Below are positions 22,486 to 31,264 of a stretch of DNA of 64,000 bases, piece after piece. The notes under the pieces were generated by a model. That model was not told where the DNA came from. It ran no database searches and saw only the letters and a list, made by a program, of their open reading frames with translations. Source of the stretch: Ligilactobacillus apodemi DSM 16634 = JCM 16172 (lineage in GTDB: Bacteria > Bacillota > Bacilli > Lactobacillales > Lactobacillaceae); the NCBI RefSeq assembly GCF_001434405.1, contig NZ_AZFT01000053.1, positions 62,001-126,000 on the forward strand. Reading direction: 5' to 3'. The position numbers were made by a program, and so were the translations under genes. Position 1 is the first letter of the stretch, and the number at the start of each line of letters is the position of its first letter.

Positions 22486-22488
22486 TTA

Positions 22489-22526
22489 ATAAAAACAGTT
22501 AGGGTAGACCTAGCTGTTTTTTGTTT
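22489..22526 (+). terminator. Terminator after the redox operon
   Basis: The stem AACAGTTAGG / CCTAGCTGTT (one G-T pair) is followed by a run of T. Confidence 0.82.
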
Positions 22527-22527
22527 G

Positions 22528-22541
22528 CGAACAAATGTTCG
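22528..22541 (+). promoter_or_regulatory. LexA (SOS) box upstream of rarA
   Basis: CGAAC-AAAT-GTTCG is a perfect inverted repeat with a 4-base centre, matching the Gram-positive LexA consensus CGAAC-N4-GTTCG. It lies 44 bases before the rarA start, where it would repress the promoter until DNA damage. Confidence 0.85.
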
Positions 22542-22584
22542 TGATGTTAAAATAATTCCATAAAATGAGGACGGGGCAGAAAAA

Positions 22585-23907
22585 ATGAAACAAGGATCTA
22601 TTTTTGAAGATAAAGCTCATGAACCTTTAGCAAGTAGGTTGCGCCCCCAAACTTTAGCGCAAGTTTATGGCCAACAGCACTTGCTCGCTAAAGGAAAGAT
22701 CTTACGTGAATTGATAACCCAAGACAAGGTTTCGTCAATGATTTTATGGGGACCACCAGGTGTAGGTAAAACTACTTTAGCCCAAGTGATCGCTAAACAC
22801 ACCAAAGCCGGCTTTATTTCCTTTAGTGCGGTCACAAGTGGGATCAAAGAAATCAAAAAAATCATGCAAGAAGCTGAGGCCAATACTGCTTATGGTCAAA
22901 AAACTATCGTCTTTGTTGATGAGATCCATCGCTTTAATAAAGCCCAACAAGATGCTTTTTTACCATTTGTGGAAAATGGCAGTATCATTTTGATCGGTGC
23001 GACTACAGAAAATCCTTCGTTTGAGATAAATTCAGCGTTATTGTCACGCCTAAAAGTTTTTGTCTTACAGCAGCTTACCAAAGAAGATTTAACGGCACTC
23101 TTACAACATGCTTGCCAAGTAGGCTTTGCTAAAGCACTTGATGTTTCACCTGAATTATTGACTCAGATCGCAATTTTTAGTGATGGCGATGCACGGACGG
23201 CCTTAAACACTTTAGAGATGTTAGTTGATAACGGTGAAGTTGATACGACCGGGAAATTGACCGTAAATGCTGATCTTTTGCACCAAATTTTAGGTGAAAA
23301 GACGCTTAAATACGATAAAAATGGCGAAGATCATTATAATTTGATCTCAGCTTTGCATAAATCAATGCGCAATAGTGACGTAGATGCAGCTGTCTATTGG
23401 TTGAGTAGGATGTTAGCTGGAGGTGAAGATCCGCTTTATATTGCGCGCCGTTTGTTGCGCTTTGCGAGTGAAGATATTGGTCTAGCGGATAATAATGCCT
23501 TAAATTTAGCGGTTAATGTCTTTCAAACTTGTCAGTTTATCGGGATGCCCGAATGTAATGTGCATTTAACTCAAGCGGTGATCTATTTGGCACTTGCACC
23601 TAAGTCAAATGCAGTCTATCGGGCAACCACGAAAGTAACAAAAGATGTGAAAAACACCTTAAATGAACCGGTTCCGTTGCAGATCAGAAATGGGACGACT
23701 AAGTTGATGAAAGAATTAGGCTACGGCAAAGATTATCAGTTGGCACATTTTGTCCCAGATAAGTTGACGACGATGCAAACTATGCCGCCTAGTTTACAAG
23801 GGCATACTTACTATGAGCCGACTACACAAGGAAATGAAGCACGGATCAAAAAACGTTTGGAACAGATCAAAGCGTGGCATCGGATGCATGATAGTAACAA
23901 TGATTGA
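22585..23907 (+). CDS. rarA: Replication-associated recombination protein A (RarA/MgsA)
   Basis: This 440-residue clamp-loader-like AAA ATPase acts at stalled replication forks. N-terminal PLASRLRPQTLAQVYGQQHLL precedes Walker A (LWGPPGVGKTTLAQ) and Walker B with VFVDEIHRFNKAQQDAFLP. The C-terminal tetramerisation domain includes ASEDIGLADNNALNLAV and KELGYGKDYQLAHFVPD. Full length. The LexA box in its promoter indicates SOS induction. A second, truncated RarA-like C-terminus is present near 56.2-56.5 kb. Confidence 0.94.
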   Translation: MKQGSIFEDKAHEPLASRLRPQTLAQVYGQQHLLAKGKILRELITQDKVSSMILWGPPGVGKTTLAQVIAKHTKAGFISFSAVTSGIKEIKKIMQEAEANTAYGQKTIVFVDEIHRFNKAQQDAFLPFVENGSIILIGATTENPSFEINSALLSRLKVFVLQQLTKEDLTALLQHACQVGFAKALDVSPELLTQIAIFSDGDARTALNTLEMLVDNGEVDTTGKLTVNADLLHQILGEKTLKYDKNGEDHYNLISALHKSMRNSDVDAAVYWLSRMLAGGEDPLYIARRLLRFASEDIGLADNNALNLAVNVFQTCQFIGMPECNVHLTQAVIYLALAPKSNAVYRATTKVTKDVKNTLNEPVPLQIRNGTTKLMKELGYGKDYQLAHFVPDKLTTMQTMPPSLQGHTYYEPTTQGNEARIKKRLEQIKAWHRMHDSNND

Positions 23908-23908
23908 G

Positions 23909-23937
23909 TACAGTTTCGAACTGTGCTTTTTTATTTG
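23909..23937 (+). terminator. Terminator after rarA
   Basis: The short stem GTACAGTT / AACTGTGC with loop TCG and a T run follows the stop. Confidence 0.6.
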
Positions 23938-23940
23938 GGC

Positions 23941-23969
23941 TTGACAATTATTCAGTTTACACATAAACT
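23941..23969 (+). promoter_or_regulatory. Promoter and palindromic operator of the MarR gene
   Basis: TTGACA (23941-23946) and TAAACT (23964-23969) have 17-base spacing. The perfect palindrome AGTTTA-CACA-TAAACT (23954-23969) covers the -10 element, the expected position for autorepression by the adjacent MarR-family protein. Confidence 0.7.
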
Positions 23970-24004
23970 TACAAATAGTAAGAGAAAGGAAATAAGGTGA
24001 ACTG

Positions 24005-24409
24005 ATGAATCGCGAAAGTTTATTATTTATGCGACTTACCCAAGTCCAACGGCAATTATTGAGTAATAGCACCGAAGTTTTAACGCAATTTGATTTGACC
24101 AATGCGCAGTATGATATTTTAAATCACTTAAATGGACACGATGGTTGTTCACAAAAGGAATTAGCACAGACACTACTTGTTACTAAAGGAAATATTACGC
24201 AGATCATCACTAAAATGGAGAAATTAGGCTTAGTCGCACGCAAACAGGAATGGAAAACCAAATACATTTTTTTGACTCCTACCGGAAAAGAGCTTTATCA
24301 AGCAGTTACTTCTAAACTAGAACAAAGTCATAAAGAAGCTTTAGCTGGATTAACTGGGGCAGAACAAAAACAACTATTGAAACTGTTAAAACAAATCTTG
24401 AAAGGATGA
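24005..24409 (+). CDS. MarR-family transcriptional regulator
   Basis: This 134-residue winged-helix regulator has FDLTNAQYDILNHLNGHDGCSQKELAQ and the recognition helix region VTKGNITQIITKMEKLGLV, followed by the beta wing (KTKYIFLTPTGKEL). It is probably a dimeric repressor controlling itself and the adjoining pirin-like gene, whose start is 5 bases after its stop. A cysteine in the DNA-binding domain (GCSQKE) could be redox-sensitive, but that is speculation. Confidence 0.9.
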   Translation: MNRESLLFMRLTQVQRQLLSNSTEVLTQFDLTNAQYDILNHLNGHDGCSQKELAQTLLVTKGNITQIITKMEKLGLVARKQEWKTKYIFLTPTGKELYQAVTSKLEQSHKEALAGLTGAEQKQLLKLLKQILKG

Positions 24410-24414
24410 GACCA

Positions 24415-25163
24415 ATGCAAATTTTTACTAAAGATCAAGCTGTCAACAATGGTAACCCTAGATTTTATTTTGCCAGGCCTAATAAATCAAGATTACACGG
24501 TAGAAGATTATGCTTTTGGACAAATTTCGTGGATCGATCCTGCTCACATCAAACGAGGAGTTTTAGTGCCAATGCATGAACACACCAATGATGAGATCAT
24601 CAGTTATATGTTCAAAGGGCAAATGTTTCATGAAGATTCCGATGGTAATAGCGAAAATATTAGTCCGGGGCGCTTAATGTTAATGGGAGCCGGGAAGAGT
24701 TTTTGGCACCAAGAATCAACCCGGATGAAGAGGTTGAAATGCTACAGATCTTTATTCGCCCACGAAAAAAGATCTTGTGCTCCAAGTACAATTTTATCCC
24801 CGTGAAGTTAAACAAGATGGTAATTGGAACCAATTAGCTGGACCAGAAAATAGCGTTAGTCCGTTAACAATCAGACAAGCTGCGTATCTTTTTGACGCTC
24901 ATTTTGCGAAAGAAACAAATGTTACGTTGCCCCAGATCGAAAGTTTTGAACCGTGGTTATATGTGATGGCAGGTAGCCTTGAAGTTGCTGGGCAAAAGTT
25001 GACTAAAGGCCAAGCAGTGACGGGAACAAAAGAAGAATTGGCGCAGTTAAAAGTTGAACCTGAAACATCACTTGTCTTATTCATGGCTGATCTAACCGCT
25101 GACATGACATATGCCGGAAAATTTAGTGGGATCAAGCGATTTGAATATGTCACCAAAAAATAG
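24415..25163 (+). pseudogene. Pirin-family protein, broken by three frameshifts
   Basis: Conceptual translation across three frames rebuilds a ~250-residue pirin (cupin) protein. MQIFTKDQAVNNGNP starts at 24415; the frame moves near 24460-24472 into INQDYTVEDYAFGQISWIDP and the metal-binding segment VPMHEHTNDEIISYMF. It moves again near 24718 into EEVEMLQIFIRP, and a third time at the six-A run near 24766 into DLVLQVQFYP...FEYVTKK. Relatives are iron-binding quercetinase-like or redox-sensing proteins. It directly follows the MarR gene and was probably its target. As written the product cannot be made in one piece. Confidence 0.85.
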
Positions 25164-25167
25164 TAAG

Positions 25168-25211
25168 AGGCCTTAAGTTCGCAATTAAGCGGATTTAAGG
25201 GGCTTTTTTTG
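25168..25211 (+). terminator. Terminator after the pirin-like gene
   Basis: The inverted repeat GGCCTTAA / TTTAAGGGGC is followed by a seven-T run. Confidence 0.65.
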
Positions 25212-25249
25212 TAGGCTTGTCCCTGTTAGAATGGATAACGAGGTGGGAT

Positions 25250-25789
25250 ATGTTTTTCATAGTGATTTTGCTTGGAGCTGTATCGTATATGTGCTTACGA
25301 GCCTTTAAATTTGAACAAGTCAGTCGCTTAAATGCCGTTTCAGTCCCGTTTTATGCGATCGGGATGTTTTTATTTAAAGCGGTTTGGAGTGTTGAAGCGC
25401 TTATTACGATGGTGATTTTATTTGGCATTTCAAGTTTGATCGGCTGGTATCAGGCTAAAGATGCAATTATGCAAGATACTGCTAAATTTGATAAATATGG
25501 TCGCCCGATAAAGCTGATTCGGGCCGGAAATTCTTATATTATCGGCTGGTTTTTAGTTTTTATCGTGGGGATGGGGTTAGCAGCTTTAGCTGATCATGGC
25601 TTGAGTATTGCATATTTACTTGAAGAGTTTAGCGAAGATGTTTTTGGAAATTTGTTTGTGGTTGGAGACATAGCGACTAATAATACTTGGTATTTGTGGG
25701 AGATCTCAGGTGTTTCCAATTTAGCATATACATATTTTTTGGAAAGAAAATTTCCAACCTTGATCGATGCTTTTCGTAAACCAAGATAA
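25250..25789 (+). CDS. Membrane protein of unknown function, tandem copy 1
   Basis: I do not recognise the family. This 179-residue protein has an N-terminal membrane segment, a short basic loop (LRAFKFEQVSRLNAV), two further segments, a hydrophilic stretch with KFDKYGRPIKLIRAGNSYIIGW, another segment, and a conserved tail TWYLWEISGVSNLAY...YFLERKFPTLIDAFRK. The next gene shares all these blocks, so they are tandem paralogues. ATG 25250 is chosen over 25217 because GAGGTGGG lies just upstream and the N-termini then align. No immunity or transport motif is evident. Confidence 0.7.
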   Translation: MFFIVILLGAVSYMCLRAFKFEQVSRLNAVSVPFYAIGMFLFKAVWSVEALITMVILFGISSLIGWYQAKDAIMQDTAKFDKYGRPIKLIRAGNSYIIGWFLVFIVGMGLAALADHGLSIAYLLEEFSEDVFGNLFVVGDIATNNTWYLWEISGVSNLAYTYFLERKFPTLIDAFRKPR

Positions 25790-25816
25790 GTGGTGGCAGT
25801 TAGCCACTTTTTTTGT
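25790..25816 (+). terminator. Terminator between the tandem membrane genes
   Basis: The stem GTGGC / GCCAC with loop AGTTA is followed by seven T. The second copy then has its own extended -10 (TGGTAAAAT) near 25828-25836. Confidence 0.7.
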
Positions 25817-25854
25817 GCACGTAAGCTTGGTAAAATGATTAATGAGGTGAAAGA

Positions 25855-26424
25855 ATGCAGTTTTATATAATTTTGCTGATCGCGGTCATTTATATGTGTT
25901 CCAAAGCACTAAAATTTGAGAAAATCAGTCGCTTAGAAGCAGTTACTTTGCCGTTTTATGCGTTACTGATGTTTTTATTAAGTGTGACTTGGGATGCGCA
26001 AAATATTTTAGCGATGGTCGTCTTACTACTCCTTTCAGTGGGAATCGGGTGGTATCAAGCGATCGGAGCACAAGTTAAAGACACAGACAAATTTGACCGC
26101 CACGGACGTCCCGTAAAACTCCTAAAGAAAGGACGTCCGTATATTATTGGTTGGTTTTTAGTTTTCCTAGTCGGGATCGCAGTGGAAATTTTAGCCGGTG
26201 ATTCACTTGGAACGCATGAGATTTTAAGTGAATTAGGCGATGAGATCGAACGTGATCTTTTTATTTTTAAATTTTTCAGTGGCGGTCATGCGTGGTATTT
26301 ATGGGAAACGACCGCCCTTTCAAACTTAGCATTCATCTACTTTTTAGAGCAACGTTTTCCAAATTTACGTGATGCTTTTAAAAAAACAAAGAGTCAGAAA
26401 TTGAAAAGAGGACATAACAAATGA
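25855..26424 (+). CDS. Membrane protein of unknown function, tandem copy 2
   Basis: This 189-residue paralogue of the preceding gene shares YMCSKALKFEKISRLEAVTLPFYA, KFDRHGRPVKLLKKGRPYIIGW, and HAWYLWETTALSNLAFIYFLEQRFPNLRDAFKK with it, plus four hydrophobic segments. The end overlaps the start of the 23S rRNA methyltransferase gene by four bases (ATGA), so the two are translationally coupled. Function unknown. Confidence 0.7.
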   Translation: MQFYIILLIAVIYMCSKALKFEKISRLEAVTLPFYALLMFLLSVTWDAQNILAMVVLLLLSVGIGWYQAIGAQVKDTDKFDRHGRPVKLLKKGRPYIIGWFLVFLVGIAVEILAGDSLGTHEILSELGDEIERDLFIFKFFSGGHAWYLWETTALSNLAFIYFLEQRFPNLRDAFKKTKSQKLKRGHNK

Positions 26425-27797
26425 AACGAAATTTACCAGTCACAAAAAATCAGAAATTAACAGCCACGATCATGGATCTGACTTATCAAGGAATGGGTGT
26501 TGCTAAAGTCGATGGCTATTCGCTTTTTTGTGATGATGCCTTACCGGGTGAAGAAGTAGTCTTACACGTATTAAAAACCGGCAAGAATTTTGGTTATGCT
26601 AAAGTAGTGGAACGCTTGACGACAAGCCCTGAACGTGTCACGGGTAAGGGAAAAGCCTATTCTCAAACTGGAATCGCACCCTTACAACATTTAGCTTACC
26701 CTGCACAATTAAAATTCAAGCAAAAATTGGTCAGTGATCTCTTGCAAAAGGCGCACTTGGATGCATTAGACGTAGCGCCTACGTTAGGGATGCAAGTACC
26801 ATACGCTTATCGTAATAAGGCGCAAGTTCCTGTGCGTGAGATAAATGGTGAATTAAAAGCAGGTTTCTTTAAACGTGGAAGTCACAACTTTTTACCGCTA
26901 GATGACTTTTTGATCCAAGATAAACGCATCGATGAAGTTATTCAAGCAGTCTTGCAAATTTTGCAAAAATATCATATTACTGCGTATGATGAAGCAACCC
27001 ATAGTGGGACTTTACGGCACATTATGGTTCGGCGTGGGCATTATTCAAATGAGGTCATGGTTGTTTTAGTTACGCGGACTAAGAAATTACCGCACAAAGA
27101 TGAGATCGTAGCTGAGATCATTGCAAAATGTCCTGATGTGGTAAGTTTGCAACAAAATATCAATTCCAAGCAAACAAATGTGATCTTAGGGGATGAGACG
27201 CACGTTTTAGCGGGTAAAGAATACATTACCGATCAACTAAACGGGCTCAAATTTGAAATTTCAGCGAAGTCATTTTACCAAGTCAACCCGACTCAAACAG
27301 AAAAACTCTATCAAGAAGCGATCAAGCGTGCTGGTTTGACGGGCAAAGAAACCGTGATCGACGCTTATTGTGGGATCGGGACGATTTCGCTTTCAATGGC
27401 GAAACATGCTAAAAAGGTCTATGGTGTTGAGATCGTAGAAGCAGCAATCGCTGATGCCAAGAAGAATGCGGCGCTAAATAACTTAGATAACTTGGAATTT
27501 GAAGTCGGCAATGCCGAAGAATGGATGGCAACTTGGCAAGAACAAGGGATCAAACCCGATGTGATCATGGTCGATCCGCCACGCAAAGGTTTAACGCAAA
27601 GCTTGATTGAAAGTGCAACTAAGATGCAGCCAACAAAAATCGTTTATGTCAGCTGTAATCCAGCAACTTTAGTGCGCGATCTACAAAGTTTTATGGATCT
27701 AGGTTATAAGGTAACGCAACCGATCTTGCCAGTCGACCAATTTCCTCAAACTGCGCATGTTGAAACGGTGACGGTGCTGGAACGAAGCGAAAAGTAG
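26421..27797 (+). CDS. rlmD: 23S rRNA (uracil-5-)-methyltransferase, RlmCD type
   Basis: This 458-residue TrmA/RumA-family methyltransferase has an N-terminal TRAM domain (DLTYQGMGVAKVDGYSLF). The SAM-binding motif is VIDAYCGIGTISLSMA near residue 313. VDPPRKGLTQSLIESA follows, and YVSCNPATLVRDL contains the catalytic cysteine. It makes 5-methyluridine in 23S rRNA; I cannot tell U747, U1939 or both from sequence alone. The start overlaps the preceding membrane protein gene. No terminator is evident directly after it. Confidence 0.93.
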   Translation: MKRNLPVTKNQKLTATIMDLTYQGMGVAKVDGYSLFCDDALPGEEVVLHVLKTGKNFGYAKVVERLTTSPERVTGKGKAYSQTGIAPLQHLAYPAQLKFKQKLVSDLLQKAHLDALDVAPTLGMQVPYAYRNKAQVPVREINGELKAGFFKRGSHNFLPLDDFLIQDKRIDEVIQAVLQILQKYHITAYDEATHSGTLRHIMVRRGHYSNEVMVVLVTRTKKLPHKDEIVAEIIAKCPDVVSLQQNINSKQTNVILGDETHVLAGKEYITDQLNGLKFEISAKSFYQVNPTQTEKLYQEAIKRAGLTGKETVIDAYCGIGTISLSMAKHAKKVYGVEIVEAAIADAKKNAALNNLDNLEFEVGNAEEWMATWQEQGIKPDVIMVDPPRKGLTQSLIESATKMQPTKIVYVSCNPATLVRDLQSFMDLGYKVTQPILPVDQFPQTAHVETVTVLERSEK

Positions 27798-28019
27798 CTA
27801 TAAATGCCGGTATATCACATATAGAGATGATTTAAAGTGTACTTTTCCTGTCAAGATGATGGGAATTAGTGCATTTTTTATTTTTTTAACTGGTAAATCG
27901 AGGTCTCTATTTGATTATTTTCTGTAAAAAATGGTGAATTTTGAGTGAAGAACAGTTTTTATCGAGAATAAATGAACATTCAAAGTATAATAATGGAGCG
28001 AAGAAGGAGAGATTATTTG
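27798..28019. other. Gene-free AT-rich stretch
   Basis: I see no gene here. The stretch marks the change from intact core genes to the decayed accessory zone. AAGGAG at 28003 is the ribosome site of the broken Mrr-like gene. Confidence 0.5.
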
Positions 28020-28565
28020 ATGGCAAATAGGCAAGTTGAAATCGAGAATCAAGCTATGAAAAATATTCTGATATCAATGCGAAATTTAGGTGGAGTGGCG
28101 ACTCGAAAAGAAATCAGATATTCGAGAAAATTCTACTAACTTTACTGAGGAGCAGATTGATGAAGAGCGACGGTCAAAAAAACTGGCAATTTTTATCGTC
28201 CTTTTCAGTGGAAGTTTAACTTTGCAATCAAGCATCTCATTTTAGCTGGTTTCATTGATGATCAAGAGGGGCACTATCAACTGATACTGACTAAGAAGGG
28301 GCGGACAGTTGAGATAGATGCGTTAGATCCAGAAAATGACGTTAGAGTAATTTCAGAACCACTGATGATCAAGAAAAAGGCAACACCAAAAATAGTACGA
28401 CTTGAACAAGAAGAAATTGATAATAGTGAGAGTACAAATGAATTGTGGCGAAAGCAACTGCTAGATGCACTAAAGAATATGAAACCGCAGAAGTTTGAAC
28501 TTTTTTGTCGTGGCTTGCTAAAAAAGATGGGAATTGAAGTGGATGATCAGATATTACTATGTTGA
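28020..28565 (+). pseudogene. Mrr-type restriction endonuclease, N-terminal remnant
   Basis: The start ATG 28020 (after AAGGAGAG) reads MANRQVEIENQAMKNILIS...GGVATRKEI, like the Mrr N-terminal winged helix. A stop at 28137 and at least two frameshifts follow. Conceptual translation continues with TNFTEEQIDEERRSKK, WKFNFAIKHLILAGFIDD and LTKKGR. The last piece (from about 28365) contains LWRKQLLDALKNMKPQKFELFCRGLLKKMGIEVDD, the entry to the Mrr nuclease domain, then stops before the catalytic PD-(D/E)xK residues. It would have cut methylated foreign DNA; it is now dead. Confidence 0.72.
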
Positions 28566-28705
28566 ACCTGTGACCACTATCGTTTGAAGAAATTTTATTT
28601 TGAAAATGATTAGTGAAAAAACATTGGCGTAAAAATAGTGCTCAGTGGGTTCTAATAACTATTGTAGTACTTAATAGGTATTGTTTACGAAAGGAAAAAA
28701 GGGTA

Positions 28706-29092
28706 ATGAAATTTATTCAATATAGTTTAGCGGGAAGGATTATTGAAGAAGCGGAGTTTAGTGGTGCTTCATTTGATGCGTATCCAATTGGGCAAAAGGT
28801 TCGGATTACTACATGTGACGAAAAAATATATGTCGGTTTTTGGGGTACTTTTATGGAAAAAAATCAAGTTCCACAAGAAATCACGCTTACGCACTATGAG
28901 TTAGATGAGAAAAATTTTGGCTCAACAAGTCCCGACAAAATTATTGTTCCACTAAAAAAGATTACTAAAATTGAAGCTATTTTGTATAGTAACCCTCGGT
29001 GGGGGGGACCACTTATAAATGATTTTTGCTTTAGCTCGGACTTTAAATTCAATCTTGACCCAGATTTATTAAAAAATTGGTTAAAAAAATAA
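28706..29092 (+). CDS. Hypothetical protein, 128 residues
   Basis: I do not recognise the family. ATG 28706 is chosen because AAGGAAAAAAGGG lies just upstream; a longer in-frame reading from 28613 lacks a ribosome site. The predicted product is soluble, mixed alpha/beta, with YPIGQKVRITTCDEKIYVGFWGT early and a Trp-Gly patch (NPRWGGPLIND) late. It has neither signal peptide nor membrane segment. It lies among restriction and repeat-protein remnants, so it may be cargo of a past mobile element. Confidence 0.55.
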   Translation: MKFIQYSLAGRIIEEAEFSGASFDAYPIGQKVRITTCDEKIYVGFWGTFMEKNQVPQEITLTHYELDEKNFGSTSPDKIIVPLKKITKIEAILYSNPRWGGPLINDFCFSSDFKFNLDPDLLKNWLKK

Positions 29093-29213
29093 TATTCAAA
29101 CTTTAGCTGAGTACAGTTGTTTATTATCGAATAATAGTTTTGGAAAAAATAATGGTTAAGTGGTAGGATGTTTTTGGAAAATAGATTTTTTTAAATCAAG
29201 GGGGAAATAATCA

Positions 29214-29787
29214 ATGTTTGAAGATAATTTAAAACTTACTACAGCTGATTTTAATGCAATGAATGCGTTGGATGCTGATTATCTACTTGATAAGGGTGCC
29301 AATTTTTATAATTTGGGTGAATATGGGCAAGCGGTAGAGTATTATCGCTTAGCGGCAATGTTAGGCAATGTCCAAGCAATTGCTAATTTGGGGTATTGTT
29401 ATCTGTACGGTAGGCAAATCAAGGCTAATCTTGATCTAGCTTTGGCGTACTTCAAAGTGGCGGCACAAAAGGAAAACATTGATGCAGCTTATAAGTTAGG
29501 CGATATTTATGGTAGTACTAAATGGGGCATTCAAGATGATGAATTATCAAACTATTATTATCGTCAAGCCGTTAACTTTATTTTAGGAAAAGATTCTGAA
29601 AAAGCAGAATTATTAGTTTGGCATCATGAGTTGCAAGAATATCCAAGTCTTTGTTTTGCCTTAGGGCGCCAAAAATCAAAAAATGGTAAGATGTTGACCA
29701 ATTGCTCAAGTTAAGCAGTTGTTAGCTGATGCCCAATTTGATCCAGTTAGAGAAAAATATGATCAATTATTTGCTGAAGAATATTAA
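29214..29787 (+). pseudogene. Sel1-repeat (TPR-like) protein with late frameshift
   Basis: The intact first 160 residues contain Sel1-like repeats: FYNLGEYGQAVEYYRLAAML with NLGYCYLYG, then LDLALAYFKVAAQ with KLGDIYG. Near 29700 the frame shifts and the annotated frame stops at 29714. The other frame continues as IAQVKQLLADAQFDPVREKY to a stop at 29785-29787, which restores a natural C-terminus. Sel1 proteins are scaffolds; the partner is unknown. A truncated but folded product from 29214-29714 is possible. Confidence 0.65.
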
Positions 29788-29829
29788 GGCAGAATTTTCT
29801 ATGGAAGATTGATCAATTGCAAAAAATAG

Positions 29830-29958
29830 TTGATTGCTGAAGCTAGAGTGCGCAAGGTAGAAAATTTGTGGCTAGGTGCTTCAAAGATGGGGCGGCCGGT
29901 CTATTTGAAATATGGTTTTGAAGAAAGTGATGAGTGGCTCGAATTAAATGGGCTATAA
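29830..29958 (+). pseudogene. C-terminal remnant of a GNAT acetyltransferase
   Basis: The frame ending at 29956-29958 reads RKVENLWLGASKMGRPVYLK then YGFEESDEWLEL. This is the classic end of a GNAT fold (small-residue helix, then GRPVYxKYGF). There is no start codon with a ribosome site and the acetyl-CoA loop is missing, so only the tail survives. Confidence 0.65.
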
Positions 29959-30083
29959 AGTAATTGAATAATAATGAAAGTTTTAGGCAAAGATAAGAAA
30001 AATTTGTCTGAGACTTTTTTCTTGATAGAATCCTTAAATTTACCATTTAGACTGTAGTTGGAAAAAGAAAAGAGGGGATCTTT

Positions 30084-30803
30084 ATGGAAAAATATTTGTT
30101 AGAGACTAAAGATTTAACCAAAAAATTTGGCAAACAAATCGCGGTTGATCAACTTTCTTTACGTGTTAAGCCTAATTCAGTGTACGGCTTGTTAGGACCT
30201 AATGGAGCTGGAAAATCAACCACTTTAAAGCTCTTAACAGGGATGCTACATCCAACGACTGGAGAAATTATTTTTGCAGGTCATCCTTGGAGTAGAGCCG
30301 ATTTAGCACAGATCGGGGCCTTAATTGAAATGCCTCCACTTTATCACAATTTGACTGCTTGGGAAAATTTAAAAGTTAGAACTTTATTACTAGGCTTACC
30401 AGAAGAAAGGATCACTGAAGTCTTAAAAATTGTGGGACTCACTAACACTGGCAAGAAAAAGAGTGGGCAATTTTCTTTAGGAATGAAGCAACGTTTGGGA
30501 ATAGCGCTAGCCTTGCTAAATGAGCCCAAATTATTGATTTTAGACGAACCAACTAATGGGCTTGATCCAGTTGGAATCCAAGAATTGCGTGATTTGATCA
30601 GATCATTTCCTAAACAGGGGATCACTGTCATCATCTCAAGTCATATTTTAACCGAAATAGAACACGTTGCTGATGAGATCGGAATCATCAATGCAGGTAA
30701 ATTAGCGTATCAATCAGTGCTAGATCATAGTGTAGACCTTGAAGCACTCTTTATGGATGTTATTAAAAAGAAAGGTGGGGCAGAAAATGATCGCATATGT
30801 TAA
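30084..30803 (+). CDS. ABC transporter ATP-binding protein, lantibiotic/bacitracin protection type
   Basis: This 239-residue ATPase has Walker A GLLGPNGAGKSTTLKLLTG (about residues 37-55), Q-loop ALIEMPPLYHNLTAWENL with the E-loop typical of LanF/BcrA-type ATPases, signature FSLGMKQRLGIALA, and Walker B LLILDEPTNGLDP. Such transporters expel antimicrobial peptides from the membrane. Its permease partner immediately downstream (overlapping start) is broken, but the two-component system beyond is intact. ATG 30084 follows AGAGGGGATC. Confidence 0.88.
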   Translation: MEKYLLETKDLTKKFGKQIAVDQLSLRVKPNSVYGLLGPNGAGKSTTLKLLTGMLHPTTGEIIFAGHPWSRADLAQIGALIEMPPLYHNLTAWENLKVRTLLLGLPEERITEVLKIVGLTNTGKKKSGQFSLGMKQRLGIALALLNEPKLLILDEPTNGLDPVGIQELRDLIRSFPKQGITVIISSHILTEIEHVADEIGIINAGKLAYQSVLDHSVDLEALFMDVIKKKGGAENDRIC

Positions 30804-31252
30804 GGCTGAAAATTTAAAACAACGGCGGACCTTTTTAAAAAAGCTCTTGTGGTTGGCTCCATTAATGTTAGTCTTACTTGCATTTGCTTTGATGCCAGCC
30901 TATTTTACGGTAAATGCTTATAACTGGTGGTATGTGATGTTACTTCCCGCTATGGTTGCCTTGATTCCTGCCATGATGCATCAAAAAGAAGCCCGTTACT
31001 TAAACTATCGTGCACTTTATCCGCTTATTTATGACAAGTTTAGGGGATAAGTTATGGTATTATTTGCTAAGCGCTTGGCCAGCTAGATTAGAAGCACTTT
31101 ATGTTTTAAAAGAGCTTCAGGCAAATAAGGTGGCATATGTTGAGAGCGAGATGCTAAAATGGAGTGTGATAGCGGTAACATTTTGGACGATCGGCTTGAT
31201 TTTTAGTTTATATTGGTTTTCAAAGTGGGATGGAAAGACTTACTTGGAATAA
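30787..31252 (+). pseudogene. Lantibiotic-type ABC permease remnants fused by deletion
   Basis: ATG 30787 overlaps the ATPase gene and begins like a MutE/EpiE permease: MIAYVKAENLKQRRTFLKKL, a membrane segment, then WWYVMLLPAMVALIPAMMHQKE. This frame stops at 31050. A second frame, open to 31252, supplies LSAWPARLEALYVLKELQANK and a last membrane segment ending YWFSKWDGK, as at the end of a second permease. Normal permeases of this class are ~240-250 residues each, so most of both genes appears lost. No working channel can be made. Confidence 0.65.
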
Positions 31253-31264
31253 AAGAGAGAAGCT

